64,000 nt of DNA from Kineosporia corallincola (GCF_018499875.1 NZ_JAHBAY010000004.1:434001-498000), one strand, 5' to 3'; positions 44,649 through 56,927 are shown, counted from the stretch's first letter. Made by a program: numbers and translations. Notes: generated by a model from the sequence alone, not told the origin.

Positions 44649-45728
44649 GTGTCGTCCTCCTCCCTGCACCTTCCCAGTGACCTCTCACCCGACCTGCCCG
44701 TCGCCGAGCCCGAGGCGGAGGTGGTGATCGGCCCCGGTGCCACCACCGGCATCGGGTCGTGGCCGGGAACCGACGTGGTGGACACCATGCGGGTCACGTT
44801 CGGCGAGCTCGGCGATCCGCCGGCGATCCCGTACCTGCCGGAACTGCCCGCCCGCGGCCCGGGTTCGGACATGATCGGCCGGGGCGCGGGGCTGCTGGCC
44901 GAGCTGCCGGTGGACCTCCAGCCGTCGGGCTGGCGCCTGGTCGACCACCCCGGCCGCGACGCCCAGCGCATCCGCTCCTGGCTGCGGCAGGACCTCGACG
45001 TGCTGGCCGAGACCGGTGACGGTTACCAGGGGCTGCTCAAGCTCCAGGTCACCGGCCCGTGGACGCTGGCCTCCAGTCTGTGGCTGCCCCGCCTGGAGCG
45101 GGTGGTCGTGGACCCGGGAGCCTGCCGTGACCTGGTCGCCTCACTGGCCGAGGGCGTCACCCGGCACCTGGAGGAGGTGGCCCGGCTGTTGCCGGGGGCC
45201 CGCCTGGTGCTCCAGGTGGACGAGCCCGCGGTACAGGCCGTGCTGGCCGGCTCGCTGCCCACGGCCAGCGGCTTCGGCCGGCTGCGGGCGATCGAGGAGT
45301 CCGTGGTGGTCGAGGGCCTGGGTGCCGTCCTGGAGGCCGCGACGAAGGCCGGGGCCGTGCGCACCGTCGTTCACAGTTGTGCCTCGAAACCGCCGGTGGA
45401 CGTGCTGCTGAAGGCGGGGGCGTCGGCGCTCTCGCTGGACGTGTCGCAGCTCGGCGCGCAGCGCTGGGAACAGGTGGCCGAGGCCACCGAGAACGGCACG
45501 GCGCTGTGGGCGGGGGCGGTGCCGACCGGGGCGGCCTCGCGTCCCGAGGCGGTGGCCGACGCGGTCTGGAACCCCTGGCGCAAGCTCGGTCTCGACCCGA
45601 AGGCGGCCGCCGACGTGGTGGTCACCCCTGCGTGCGGGCTGGCCGGGGCGTCGCCGCGGCAGGCCCGCTCGGCGCTGAAGGTGGCCAAGGAGGCCGCCCG
45701 CATCCTGGCCGACCGGGCGCTCGGGTGA
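44649..45728 (+). CDS. Short MetE-like (cobalamin-independent methionine synthase C-terminal domain) protein
   Basis: 359 residues, only about half the length of full MetE (about 750), corresponding to the catalytic C-terminal barrel. GIGSWPGTDVVDTMRV is the family start. Zn ligands are plausible in VVHSCASKPP (His-x-Cys) and the late Cys of VVTPACGLAGASPRQARSALKVAKEAARIL. Without the N-terminal half it cannot bind folate as MetE does; short relatives may take methyl from corrinoid or other donors. Its stop overlaps the next gene (GTGA). Confidence 0.85.
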   Translation: MSSSSLHLPSDLSPDLPVAEPEAEVVIGPGATTGIGSWPGTDVVDTMRVTFGELGDPPAIPYLPELPARGPGSDMIGRGAGLLAELPVDLQPSGWRLVDHPGRDAQRIRSWLRQDLDVLAETGDGYQGLLKLQVTGPWTLASSLWLPRLERVVVDPGACRDLVASLAEGVTRHLEEVARLLPGARLVLQVDEPAVQAVLAGSLPTASGFGRLRAIEESVVVEGLGAVLEAATKAGAVRTVVHSCASKPPVDVLLKAGASALSLDVSQLGAQRWEQVAEATENGTALWAGAVPTGAASRPEAVADAVWNPWRKLGLDPKAAADVVVTPACGLAGASPRQARSALKVAKEAARILADRALG

Positions 45729-46294
45729 GGTTCCGCCGGGTGAGGCCCGAGATCCCCGGGCCGGAGCGGGTTCTGCCGGAACTCCGGTCCCTGGAGCCGG
45801 ACCCGATGCTGGTGCGGTGGCTGGAGTCGCACCCGGTGCGCGGGTTCGCCCGGGCGGCCGTGATCGGGCACCGGTGGGGTGTGCACGTGCCGTACCTGGC
45901 CTCCCTCGGGCTGCCCGCCCAGGAGTTCATGCTGGGGTCCCGGTTGCGACGTGAAACCGGTGGCCCACACCTGGTTCCGGTCGACGCGGACGGTGCCCGG
46001 CTGCCGGCGGCGGATGGCCCGTTCGACCTGGTGGTGGTGTTCGAGCTGATCAGGCCGATGATGTGGGGCATCTCCGCGCGGGGGGTGATGGAGTCGATCG
46101 TCGACCTGGCGGTCCCGGGCGGCACCGTGCTGGTGATCGCGGCGGCCGCCGTGCAGAGCGACGGCCGACCGTGGCCGCTGACCGGCGACGAGCTGCGGGA
46201 GTTCGGCAGCGGGGACCTGGAGCTGGTGGAGCGCACGGAGCCGGACTGGCGGAGCATGACGATCGAGTACCGCCGTTCCACGTTCCCGCGGTGA
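45725..46294 (+). CDS. Degenerate class I methyltransferase-like protein
   Basis: 189 residues, GTG overlapping the previous stop by four bases. The order of elements follows small SAM methyltransferases: a motif I position (AVIGHRWGVHVPYLASLGLPAQEF), a post-I acidic part, FDLVVVFELIRPMMWGISARGVMESIVDLAVPGGTVLVIAAA and a C-terminal WRSMTIEYRRS. The Gly-rich SAM loop expected as GCGxG reads GHRWG, so SAM binding may be lost. It is translationally coupled to the MetE-like protein. Confidence 0.65.
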   Translation: MRFRRVRPEIPGPERVLPELRSLEPDPMLVRWLESHPVRGFARAAVIGHRWGVHVPYLASLGLPAQEFMLGSRLRRETGGPHLVPVDADGARLPAADGPFDLVVVFELIRPMMWGISARGVMESIVDLAVPGGTVLVIAAAAVQSDGRPWPLTGDELREFGSGDLELVERTEPDWRSMTIEYRRSTFPR

Positions 46295-46337
46295 CCGGCC
46301 GCGCGGCCGGGCGAAACTGTCGGTGGTGCGCGGTTGA

Positions 46338-48467
<2,130 letters not shown>

Positions 48468-48474
48468 GCCCGGT

Positions 48475-49329
48475 TCAGGGGCGCAGGCCCAGCACGGCAC
48501 GCACCGTCGCGCGGGCCGGGCGCAACAGGCTCTTGTTCACCCAGCGGCCGGAGGCGGCCACGGCGCGGCCGACGGGCGCCACGGTGTGCTGCCAGGTCCA
48601 GCGGCAGACCCGGCCCGCCGCGTGCACGGCGGCCACCACGGTGTGCCGCCAGAACCAGGCGGCGGCCCGGGCCAGGGGCACCACGGTGTGCCGCCAGAGC
48701 CAGCCCAGAGCCAGACCGAGGGCCCGGCCCAGAGGGCGCAGGGTCCAGCGGTACAGCTGGTGCAGCACCCAGCCGGCGCCCTCCCAGCCGGGCCGCAGCA
48801 CGTAACGGTGCAGGCAGCGCAGCAGCCAGACCAGGGGGTCGACCACGAACACCAGGAAGAGCCGGCCGAGCAGCTTCCAGAACGGTGCGGTGGCCCGCAG
48901 CACCGCCATGATCATCCGGCCGAACCACCGCACGACACGGGAGATCTGGTCGGCCAGCCAGGTCAGCGGGATCACCAGAAGGTAGCGCCAGAAGAAGCGG
49001 AGCAGGGGACGCAGCAGCCGGTTCCAGACCCAGCCGAGGGGCAGCACCACGAGGTAGCGCCAGAGAAACCGCAGCGGCCGCACGATCAGCATCTCGAAGA
49101 GCCGGGCCAGCGGCACCAGCACGAAGTCCACGAGCACCCGGCCGGCCAGCGCGAGCAGCTCCCAGGCCAGCCGGAACGGCAGCACGAGCACCACGGCCAG
49201 CACCCGCACCGGCCAGGGCACGTACGGGTCGGAGCCGGTGGCCCGGACCGGGGAGGGCTGCGGGACCTGGTGCTGCGGGGAGGGCGGGGTCACGGGGGGA
49301 GGACGGCGCGGGCCGGGTGGGCGTTGCAC
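48475..49329 (-). CDS. Trp/Arg-rich repeat membrane protein of unknown function
   Basis: 284 residues from GTG 49329. After a Pro-rich start of about 40 residues the whole protein is made of short amphipathic or hydrophobic helices with Trp and Arg at recurring places: FLWRYLVVLPLGW, FFWRYLLVIPLTW, then about 18-residue units WLWRHTVVPLARA, WFWRHTVVAAVHA, WTWQHTVAPVGRA. Net charge is strongly positive. Such helices could lie flat on or span the membrane. No known family recognised. Convergent with ligA, seven bases between stops. Confidence 0.65.
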   Translation of the reverse strand: MQRPPGPRRPPPVTPPSPQHQVPQPSPVRATGSDPYVPWPVRVLAVVLVLPFRLAWELLALAGRVLVDFVLVPLARLFEMLIVRPLRFLWRYLVVLPLGWVWNRLLRPLLRFFWRYLLVIPLTWLADQISRVVRWFGRMIMAVLRATAPFWKLLGRLFLVFVVDPLVWLLRCLHRYVLRPGWEGAGWVLHQLYRWTLRPLGRALGLALGWLWRHTVVPLARAAAWFWRHTVVAAVHAAGRVCRWTWQHTVAPVGRAVAASGRWVNKSLLRPARATVRAVLGLRP

Positions 49330-49389
49330 AGCGGATCACGATCGCCGGACGGCACTGACGGCAGAGCCCCGGCGTGATGGGATTCACGG

Positions 49390-51039
49390 ATGGACGCTGA
49401 CGTCATCGTGGTGGGGGCAGGACTGGCCGGGCTGGTCGCGACGGCCGAGCTCGCGGACGCGGGAAAGCGGGTGCTGCTGCTCGACCAGGAGTCCGGGCAG
49501 AACCTCGGCGGTCAGGCGTTCTGGTCGTTCGGCGGGCTGTTTCTGGTGGACACTCCGGAGCAGCGGCGGATGGGGATCACCGACTCCCACGACCTGGCCT
49601 GGCAGGACTGGCAGGACACGGCCGGTTTCGACCGCGACGAAGACCTCTGGCCACGGCGCTGGGCGGAGGCCTACGTCGACTTCGCGGCCGGCGAGAAACG
49701 GCCCTGGCTGGCCGGGCTCGGGCTGAAGTGGTTCCCGATGGTCGGCTGGGCCGAGCGCGGCGAGGGCCGGCCGGGCGGTATCGGCAACACCGTGCCGCGG
49801 TTCCACATCACCTGGGGAACGGGGCCCGGCGTGGTCGCGCCGTTCGAGCGGAGGGTGCGCGAGGCCGTGGCGAAAGGCCTGGTCACGCTGGCCTTCCGGC
49901 ACCGGGTCGACGAGCTGACGGTGCTGGACGGCACAGTTACCGGGGTCAGCGGCACTCTGCTCGACGAGGACCGGCGCCCGCGCGGCGTGGCGAGCAACCG
50001 CCGCCGGGCGGGCACGTTCAGCTTCGGGGCACAGGCCGTGATCGTCACCTCCGGAGGTATCGGCGGCAATCACGACCTGGTGCGGGAGGCCTGGCCGGAG
50101 CGGCTCGGCACCGCGCCGTCCACTCTGGTGACCGGGGTGCCCGCGCACGTGGACGGCCGGATGATCGGCATCACCCAGCAGGCCGGCGGCACGGTGGTCA
50201 ACCCGGACCGGATGTGGCACTACACCGAGGGCCTGCACAACTGGGACGCGATCTGGCCGGGCCACGGCATCCGCATCCTGCCCGGCCCGTCGTCGCTGTG
50301 GGTCGACGCCCGCGGCCACCGGCTGCCCCCGCACCTCTACCCGGGCGCCGACACCCTGGGCACGCTGGAGCACCTGCGCGGCACCGGGTACGACCACAGC
50401 TGGTTCGTGCTGAACCAGAAGATCGTCGAGAAGGAGTTCACGCTCAGCGGTTCCGAGCAGAACCCCGACATCACCGGGAAGTCGCTGCGCAAGCTGCTGG
50501 CCCGGGTGCGCCCCGGTCCGTCCGGGCCGGTGCAGGCGTTCCTCGACAACGGCGTGGACTTCGTGATCCGCGACGACCTGCCCGGCCTGGTCGAGGCGAT
50601 GAACGCGACCACCGCCGAACCGCTGCTCGACCTGGCCACGGTGGAGAAGTCGGTGCTGGAACGGGACCGGCAGATCGTCGACCCGTCGTCCACCGACGCG
50701 CAGATCCTGGCCATCCGCGACCTGCGGGGCTACGCCCTGAACCGGCTGCTGCGCACGGCCGGTGAGCGGCGGCTGCTCGACCCGAAGGCCGGCCCGCTGA
50801 TCGCGGTGCGGCTCACCGTGCTCACCCGCAAGACGCTCGGCGGTCTGCACACCGACCTGGACTCCCGGGTGCTCGGCGCGGACGGCGAGCCGGTGCCCGG
50901 ACTGTACGCGGCGGGGGAGTGCGCCGGGTTCGGCGGTGGCGGGGTGCACGGCTACCGCGCCCTGGAGGGCACCTTCCTCGGTGGCTGCCTGTTCAGCGGG
51001 AGGACGGCGGGCAGGTCGGCCGCACGCACCGTGATCTGA
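49390..51039 (+). CDS. FAD-binding dehydrogenase (fumarate reductase / 3-ketosteroid dehydrogenase class)
   Basis: 549 residues. The FAD fold starts VIVVGAGLAGLVATAELADAGKRVLLLDQE; the active-site end LTRKTLGGLHTDLDSRVLGADGEPVPGLYAAGECAGFGGGGVHGYRALEGTFLGG matches the flavoprotein family that reduces or dehydrogenates C=C bonds next to carbonyls. The sequence QNLGGQAFWSFGGLFLVDTPEQRRMGI is typical of the conserved uncharacterised actinobacterial branch. Cytosolic; substrate unknown. Divergent from the Trp/Arg repeat gene with 60 bases between. Confidence 0.88.
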   Translation: MDADVIVVGAGLAGLVATAELADAGKRVLLLDQESGQNLGGQAFWSFGGLFLVDTPEQRRMGITDSHDLAWQDWQDTAGFDRDEDLWPRRWAEAYVDFAAGEKRPWLAGLGLKWFPMVGWAERGEGRPGGIGNTVPRFHITWGTGPGVVAPFERRVREAVAKGLVTLAFRHRVDELTVLDGTVTGVSGTLLDEDRRPRGVASNRRRAGTFSFGAQAVIVTSGGIGGNHDLVREAWPERLGTAPSTLVTGVPAHVDGRMIGITQQAGGTVVNPDRMWHYTEGLHNWDAIWPGHGIRILPGPSSLWVDARGHRLPPHLYPGADTLGTLEHLRGTGYDHSWFVLNQKIVEKEFTLSGSEQNPDITGKSLRKLLARVRPGPSGPVQAFLDNGVDFVIRDDLPGLVEAMNATTAEPLLDLATVEKSVLERDRQIVDPSSTDAQILAIRDLRGYALNRLLRTAGERRLLDPKAGPLIAVRLTVLTRKTLGGLHTDLDSRVLGADGEPVPGLYAAGECAGFGGGGVHGYRALEGTFLGGCLFSGRTAGRSAARTVI

Positions 51040-51086
51040 CGGGTCACCGTTACCGGCCCGTCTCACCGGTCATGCAGGATGTGGCC

Positions 51087-52493
51087 ATGGCCGTCTCTCT
51101 GCGACCGGGACCTCCCCTGCGGTTCGTCACCCCCTCGATGACGCCGGCGCTGCGCCGCTACATCGCCAACGAGGCGGGCAGCGCCGCGGTGCTGCTGGCC
51201 GCCAGCGTGCTCGCGCTGGTCTGGGTGAACTCGCCGTGGAGCGAGAGCTACCACCACCTGTGGGAGCTGCCGGTGCGGATGGGCATCGGCGACGCGGTGT
51301 TCGAGCTCGACCTGCACCATTTCGTGAACGACGCCGCGATGGCGGTGTTCTTCATGGTGGTCGGCCTGGAGGTGGCCCGCGAGACGATCGCCGGTGAGCT
51401 GAGCGACCGCCGCATCATGAGCGTGCCCGCCATCGGGGCGGTCGGCGGCCTGTGCGTGCCCATCCTCATCTACCTGGCGATCAACGGGCTGTTCGGGGAC
51501 GGCGGAGAGGCCATGCACGGCTGGGGCATCGTGATGTCGAGCGACACCGCGTTCGTGCTCGGCGTGCTGGCCCTGTTCGGCCCGCGCTGCCCGGACCGGC
51601 TGCGGCTGTTCCTGCTGGCCCTGGCCGTGGTCGACGACATCGGCGCGATCGCGGTGATGGCGATCTTCTACTCCGACGACATCCAGATCGTGCCGCTGCT
51701 CGTGATGATCGGGATCCTGGCCCTGTTCCTGGCGCTGCGCTGGATCGGTGTCTGGCGGCTGGAGCCGTACCTCGCGCTCACCCTGGCGCTGTGGTTCGCC
51801 GCCTACGCCTGCGGGGTGCACCCCACGCTGGCCGGGGTGCTGGCCGGCCTGCTGATCCCGGCCTCGTCACCGGAGAGCAGCCGCGGCCGGGAACTCGTCG
51901 TGTTCGGCCGCGCCCTGATCGAGAACCCGAGTGCGGACGGCGTGAGGCTCGCGAATCTCGCGGCGTCGGCCACCGTCTCGGCCAACCAGCGGCTCCAGAG
52001 CTGGCTGCACCCCTGGTCGGCGTTCGTCGTGATCCCGGCGTTCGGCCTGGCCAACGCCGGGGTCGAGTTGAGCGCCGAGACGCTGGAGGCCGCCGCGACG
52101 TCCACCGTCACCATCGGTGTGGCCCTGGGCCTGATCCTGGGCAACGGCCTGGGCATCACCGCGTTCTCGATCGCCGCGCTGCGCACGGGCGTGGGCGTGC
52201 TGCCCGGCGGCGTGCGCTACGGGCACCTGTTCGGGGCGGCGCTGCTGGCCGGCATCGGCTTCACCATCTCGCTGTTCATCACCGACCTGGCCTTCACCGA
52301 CCAGCTGCTGCGTGACGAGGCGAAGATCGGCATCCTGGTCGGTTCGCTGGTCGCGGCCGTGATCGGGGCCTGGGCGCTGCGGGTGATGGGGGAGCGGATG
52401 CCGCTGTGCTCACCGGCCGGCGACAGCGCCCCGCCGGAACTACCTCCCCTGCCGTGGACGGCGCCGCAGTTCCCGAAGGCGTTCGGCCGCTGA
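51087..52493 (+). CDS. nhaA: Na+/H+ antiporter NhaA
   Basis: 468 residues from ATG 51087, with AGGA eight bases upstream; ATG 51072 is an alternative. Exchanges Na+ for H+ for pH and salt control. About twelve helices; the ion-binding Asp pair lies in LAVVDDIGAIAVMAIFYS, with MSSDTAFVLGVLALFG and the Ala/Gly-rich GFTISLFITDLAF typical of NhaA. The C-terminal tail (about 45 residues) is Pro-rich. Confidence 0.95.
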   Translation: MAVSLRPGPPLRFVTPSMTPALRRYIANEAGSAAVLLAASVLALVWVNSPWSESYHHLWELPVRMGIGDAVFELDLHHFVNDAAMAVFFMVVGLEVARETIAGELSDRRIMSVPAIGAVGGLCVPILIYLAINGLFGDGGEAMHGWGIVMSSDTAFVLGVLALFGPRCPDRLRLFLLALAVVDDIGAIAVMAIFYSDDIQIVPLLVMIGILALFLALRWIGVWRLEPYLALTLALWFAAYACGVHPTLAGVLAGLLIPASSPESSRGRELVVFGRALIENPSADGVRLANLAASATVSANQRLQSWLHPWSAFVVIPAFGLANAGVELSAETLEAAATSTVTIGVALGLILGNGLGITAFSIAALRTGVGVLPGGVRYGHLFGAALLAGIGFTISLFITDLAFTDQLLRDEAKIGILVGSLVAAVIGAWALRVMGERMPLCSPAGDSAPPELPPLPWTAPQFPKAFGR

Positions 52494-52561
52494 TAACAGG
52501 CCAGGGCTCGGGGTATTCGCGGCGGGCGGTGGCTCGCCTCCGCCTGGTGTGCCCGGCCCGA

Positions 52562-52587
52562 CCGGTCACCCCCGCCTGGGTAACCGG
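52562..52587. terminator. Hairpin between convergent nhaA and the DsbA-like gene
   Basis: CCGGTCACCC with GGGTAACCGG (one mismatch) and a 6-base loop in the 120-base gap. Confidence 0.45.
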
Positions 52588-52613
52588 CCCGGCAGCTCAT
52601 TCCAGCGGAGGTT

Positions 52614-53342
52614 TCAGCCCCGCCCGAAGAAGCGCCGTAGCCCGCCCGCCGAGCCGCCGGTCGTGCCGGCCATCCCGGTCGCGCCGGCCGTGCCGTCGGA
52701 ACGCCGGCCGCTGGTCGCCCGGCGCAGGGACGGCACGTCGACCACACCCTGGTAGGCGGCGCCGTCGATGAACAGGGTGGGGGTGCCGGACACCCCGCTG
52801 GCGACGCCCGCCGCGTAGTCGGCCTGCACCAGCGGCGCGAACTCCTGGGCCGCCTCGCCGGTGGCGCGCTCCGGGTCGGCGCCCACGTAGCCGGCGTACA
52901 GGCGCAGGTCGGCGTCGGTCAGCCGGCTCTGGTTCTTGAACAGCTTGTGGTGCATCTTCCAGAACACCTCGGGGCCGCCGGTGGCCTCGGCCGACTCCGC
53001 CGCCAGCGCCGCGGTCAGGGCGAAGGCGTGGGTCTCGAACAGCGGGAAGTTCTGGAACACCAGCCGTACCCGGCCGTCCGACGCCTCGACCACCTCGTGC
53101 AGTACCGGGGCGGCGCCGGCGCAGTACGGGCACTCGTAGTCGCCGAACTCGACGATGCAGACCTCCGCCTCCGGGTTGCCGAACACGTGGCGGGCGGTGG
53201 CGGAGTCGTTGTCGGGCAGGCCGATCCGCGAGGTGTCGGTGTCACGCACCGCGACGGCGTTGAACGGCGCCAGCGCGGGAGTGCCCTCGTCGGGCCCTGC
53301 CGGGTTCGTGGGGTCGACGTCTCGTGACACGTCCTGTGACAC
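52614..53342 (-). CDS. DsbA-like thioredoxin-fold protein
   Basis: 242 residues from GTG 53342, chosen because AGGAGG sits nine bases upstream; the frame opens at 53546. There is no signal peptide, so it is probably cytosolic. The fold has the active site FGDYECPYCAGAAP (CxxC) and the cis-Pro loop SGTPTLF, with VFWKMHHKLFKNQ in the helical insert. A Gly/Thr-rich tail with GATGMAGTTGGSAGG follows. It likely swaps thiols or disulfides; the partner is unknown. Divergent from gatC. Confidence 0.85.
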   Translation of the reverse strand: MSQDVSRDVDPTNPAGPDEGTPALAPFNAVAVRDTDTSRIGLPDNDSATARHVFGNPEAEVCIVEFGDYECPYCAGAAPVLHEVVEASDGRVRLVFQNFPLFETHAFALTAALAAESAEATGGPEVFWKMHHKLFKNQSRLTDADLRLYAGYVGADPERATGEAAQEFAPLVQADYAAGVASGVSGTPTLFIDGAAYQGVVDVPSLRRATSGRRSDGTAGATGMAGTTGGSAGGLRRFFGRG

Positions 53343-53497
53343 GGCTGCACCTCCTGATGCGCGGCGGGTGGGCCCGGGCTCTTCGCCGTCCCCTGTTGTC
53401 CGGAAGTATCGGGGCCACCAGGTTACGGACATGAAACGGCTGGACCGCCCGGACCCCGGGACGGGAGTCGCGGGCCCGGCACGGGTGATCGTGACCG

Positions 53498-53503
53498 TAG
53501 ACT
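53498..53503 (+). promoter_or_regulatory. -10 box TAGACT for gatCAB
   Basis: TAGACT about 57 bases before the gatC ATG, leaving a leader of about 50 bases with ribosome site AAGGGAG. No clear -35. Confidence 0.45.
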
Positions 53504-53560
53504 GCCTCGTCGAACCGCCTGAACAATCCAAGATCATCGAACGCAAGGGAGATGCCCCTC

Positions 53561-53857
53561 ATGCCCGCCATCTCGCGCGATGAGGTGGCCCACCTCGCCG
53601 GACTGGCCCGGATCGAGATGAGTCCCGACGAGCTGGACCGGATGGCCGGTCAGCTCGACGTCATCCTCGGAGCCGTCGCCCAGGTCCGTGAGGTGGCCGG
53701 GGACGACGTGCCCGCCACGTCGCACCCGATGCCACTCGTCAACGTGACCCGCCCGGACGAGCCGCGCCCCGGCCTGTCCGCGGAGCAGGCACTCGCGGGA
53801 GCCCCGGCCCAGCAGGAGCAGCGTTTCCGCGTGCCCCGAATTCTCGAGGAGGACTGA
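53561..53857 (+). CDS. gatC: Asp-tRNA(Asn)/Glu-tRNA(Gln) amidotransferase subunit C
   Basis: 98 residues from ATG 53561, which has AAGGGAG eight bases upstream; ATG 53552 directly touches the ribosome site. The fold start [22 protein letters not shown] and the end [30 protein letters not shown] match GatC, which wraps around GatA and steadies the complex. The stop overlaps gatA (TGATG). Confidence 0.95.
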   Translation: MPAISRDEVAHLAGLARIEMSPDELDRMAGQLDVILGAVAQVREVAGDDVPATSHPMPLVNVTRPDEPRPGLSAEQALAGAPAQQEQRFRVPRILEED

Positions 53858-55386
53858 TGAGCGACCTGACCCGCCGCACCGCGGCTGAACTCTCCGGCCT
53901 GCTCGCCTCCGGCGAGGTCTCCGCCGTCGAGGTCGCCCGGGCCCACCTGGACCGGATCGCCGCCGTCGACGGCGACGTGCACGCATTCCTGCACACCGCC
54001 ACCGAGAGCGCCCTCGCCGACGCCGCCGCGGTGGACGCCGCGCGGGCCGCCGGCGAGCAGCTGCCCACCCTGGCCGGCGTGCCGATCGCGGTGAAAGACG
54101 TGATGACCACGCAGGGCCAGCCCACCACGGCCGGCTCGAAGATGCTCGAGGGCTGGGTGCCGCCCTACGACGCGACCGTCGTGAAGAACCTGCGCCAGGC
54201 CCGGTTGGTCCTGCTCGGCAAGACCAACATGGACGAGTTCGCGATGGGCTCCTCCACCGAGCACTCGGCCTACGGCCCCACCCGTAACCCGTGGGACCTG
54301 AACCGGATCCCGGGCGGTTCCGGCGGTGGCTCGGCCGCCGCGCTGGCCGCCTTCGAGGCGCCGCTGGCCACCGGCACCGACACCGGCGGCTCGATCCGCC
54401 AGCCGGCGTCCGTCACCGGCACGGTCGGCGTGAAGCCCACCTACGGCGCGGTGTCCCGCTACGGCCTGATCGCCATGGCCTCCAGCCTCGACCAGGCCGG
54501 CCCGTGCGCCCGCACCGTGCTCGACGCGGCCCTGCTGCACGAGGTGATGGCCGGGCACGACCCGCTCGACTCGACCAGCCTGAAAGACGGCTACCCCGAC
54601 GTGGTCGCGGCCGCCCGGGAAGGCGCCAGGAACGGCATCGCGGGCCTGAAGATCGGCGTCATCCGCGAACTGCACGGTGGCGACGGCGGTTACCAGGCCG
54701 GTGTGCTGGCCCGCTTCGACGAGTCGCTGGAACTGCTCACCAAGGCCGGTGCGGAGATCGTCGAGGTCTCCTGCCCCAGCTTCACCTCGGCGCTGGCCGC
54801 CTACTACCTGATCATGCCGAGCGAGGCCAGCAGCAACCTGGCCAAGTTCGATGCCATGCGGTACGGCCTGCGGGTCGGCCCGCAGGGCGTGGAGGCGCCG
54901 AGCGCCGAGCAGGTCATGGCCGCCACCCGCGCCGCCGGTTTCGGCGACGAGGTGAAGCGCCGCATCATCCTGGGCACCTACGCCCTCTCGTCCGGCTACT
55001 ACGACGCCTACTACGGCTCGGCGCAGAAGGTGCGCACGCTGATCCAGCGTGACTTCGCCGCCGCGTTCGCGCAGGCCGACGTGCTGGTCAGCCCGACCAG
55101 CCCGACCACGGCGTTCCAGCTCGGAGCCAAGCTCGACGACCCGCTGTCGATGTACCTGCAAGACGTCGCGACCATCCCGGCCAACCTGGCCGGTGTGCCC
55201 GGCATGTCGCTGCCCTCCGGCCTGGCCGACGAGGACGGGCTGCCCGCCGGCATCCAGCTGCTGGCCCCGGCACAGGCCGACGACCGGCTCTACCGGGTCG
55301 GTGCCGCTCTGGAGTCGTTGCTGAACGACGGCTGGGGCGGGAGCATCCTCGACAAGGCTCCGAAAACTCTGGAGGCGACCAAGTGA
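53857..55386 (+). CDS. gatA: Asp-tRNA(Asn)/Glu-tRNA(Gln) amidotransferase subunit A
   Basis: 509 residues, the amidase subunit that frees ammonia from glutamine. The Lys of PIAVKDVMT and the Ser-rich amidase signature [32 protein letters not shown] give the Ser-cisSer-Lys triad. Its start shares a base with the gatC stop and its stop overlaps gatB (GTGA), so the three are translated together. Confidence 0.96.
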   Translation: MSDLTRRTAAELSGLLASGEVSAVEVARAHLDRIAAVDGDVHAFLHTATESALADAAAVDAARAAGEQLPTLAGVPIAVKDVMTTQGQPTTAGSKMLEGWVPPYDATVVKNLRQARLVLLGKTNMDEFAMGSSTEHSAYGPTRNPWDLNRIPGGSGGGSAAALAAFEAPLATGTDTGGSIRQPASVTGTVGVKPTYGAVSRYGLIAMASSLDQAGPCARTVLDAALLHEVMAGHDPLDSTSLKDGYPDVVAAAREGARNGIAGLKIGVIRELHGGDGGYQAGVLARFDESLELLTKAGAEIVEVSCPSFTSALAAYYLIMPSEASSNLAKFDAMRYGLRVGPQGVEAPSAEQVMAATRAAGFGDEVKRRIILGTYALSSGYYDAYYGSAQKVRTLIQRDFAAAFAQADVLVSPTSPTTAFQLGAKLDDPLSMYLQDVATIPANLAGVPGMSLPSGLADEDGLPAGIQLLAPAQADDRLYRVGAALESLLNDGWGGSILDKAPKTLEATK

Positions 55387-56924
55387 CCACCTCGCTCAGC
55401 CAGTTCGCCGAGGTGCTCGACTACGACGAGGCCCTGGCGAAGTTCGACCCGGTGCTCGGGCTCGAGGTGCACGTCGAGCTGAACACCAACACCAAGATGT
55501 TCTGCGGCTGCTCCACGGTTTTCGGCGCCGAGCCGAACACCCAGGTGTGCCCGGTCTGCCTGGGCCTGCCCGGCGCGCTGCCGGTGCTGAACGCCACCGG
55601 CCTGGAGTCGGCCATCCGGATCGGCCTGGCGCTGAACTGCTCGATCGCGCAGTGGTGCCGGTTCGCCCGGAAGAACTACTTCTACCCGGACATGCCGAAG
55701 AACTTCCAGACCTCGCAGTACGACGAGCCGATCGCCTTCGACGGCTACCTCGACGTGGAGCTGGAGGACGGTGAGACCTTCCGGGTGCAGATCGAGCGCG
55801 CCCACATGGAGGAGGACACCGGCAAGTCGCTGCACATCGGTGGCTCCACCGGCCGTATCCAGGGCGCGGAGTACTCGCTGGTCGACTACAACCGGGCCGG
55901 CATCCCGCTGATCGAGATCGTCACCAAGCCGATCACCGGCGCCGGCGAGCGCGCTCCCGAGGTGGCCAGGGCCTACGTGGCCGCGCTGCGGGAGCTGCTC
56001 AAGGCGCTGAAGGTCAGCGACGTGAAGATGGAGCAGGGCTCGATGCGCTGCGACGTCAACGCCTCCCTGCGGATCCGGGCGCAGGACCAGGACGCGGTCA
56101 AGCTGGGCACCCGCACCGAGACCAAGAACGTCAACTCGCTGCGCAGCGTCGAGCGGGCCGTGAAGTACGAGATCTCCCGCCAGGCGGCGGTTCTCGTCGA
56201 CGGCGGCACGATCACCCAGGAGACCCGGCACTGGCACGAAGACACCGGGATCACCACCTCCGGCCGGCCGAAGTCCGACGCCGACGACTACCGCTACTTC
56301 CCCGAGCCCGACCTGGTGCCGATCGCACCGGACACGGCCTGGGTGGAGGAGCTGCGCGGAACGCTGCCCGAGCCCCCGGCCCTGCGCCGTCGCCGGCTCC
56401 AGGGTGAGTGGGGCTTCTCCGACAAGGAGATGCGCGACCTCTACAACGCCGGTGCGGTGGAGCTGGTCGAGTCCACGGTCGCGGCCGGCGCCTCGCCGGC
56501 GGCGGCCCGCAAGTGGTGGACCGGTGAGCTGGCCCGCCTGGCCAACCTGGCGGAGAAGCCGCTCGCCGAGATGCCGGTCACCCCGGCGCAGATCGCGCAG
56601 CTCCAGGCCCTGGTCGACGGCGGCAAGCTGACCGACACCCTGGCCCGCCAGGCCCTGGAGGGCGTGCTGGCCGGCGAGGGTGACCCGGAGCAGGTGGTCG
56701 AGAAGCGCGGCCTGGTCGTGGTTTCCGACGACGGCGCGCTGGGCGAGGCCGTCGACCGCGCGATCGAGGCCAACCCGGGCATCGCCGACAAGATCCGGGC
56801 CGGCAAGGTGCAGGCCGCGGGGGCCCTGATCGGCGCCGTGATGAAGGAGATGCGCGGAAAGGCCGACGCGGCCCGGGTGCGCGAGCTCGTGATCGAGCGG
56901 CTCGCCCCGGACACGGATGCCTGA
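55383..56924 (+). CDS. gatB: Asp-tRNA(Asn)/Glu-tRNA(Gln) amidotransferase subunit B
   Basis: 513 residues from GTG 55383. It activates the misacylated tRNA and passes ammonia on. The cradle domain has [23 protein letters not shown], Zn-binding Cys ([14 protein letters not shown]), [12 protein letters not shown], and the C-terminal YqeY-like domain is complete. Last gene of gatCAB. Confidence 0.96.
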   Translation: MTTSLSQFAEVLDYDEALAKFDPVLGLEVHVELNTNTKMFCGCSTVFGAEPNTQVCPVCLGLPGALPVLNATGLESAIRIGLALNCSIAQWCRFARKNYFYPDMPKNFQTSQYDEPIAFDGYLDVELEDGETFRVQIERAHMEEDTGKSLHIGGSTGRIQGAEYSLVDYNRAGIPLIEIVTKPITGAGERAPEVARAYVAALRELLKALKVSDVKMEQGSMRCDVNASLRIRAQDQDAVKLGTRTETKNVNSLRSVERAVKYEISRQAAVLVDGGTITQETRHWHEDTGITTSGRPKSDADDYRYFPEPDLVPIAPDTAWVEELRGTLPEPPALRRRRLQGEWGFSDKEMRDLYNAGAVELVESTVAAGASPAAARKWWTGELARLANLAEKPLAEMPVTPAQIAQLQALVDGGKLTDTLARQALEGVLAGEGDPEQVVEKRGLVVVSDDGALGEAVDRAIEANPGIADKIRAGKVQAAGALIGAVMKEMRGKADAARVRELVIERLAPDTDA

Positions 56925-56927
56925 GCC

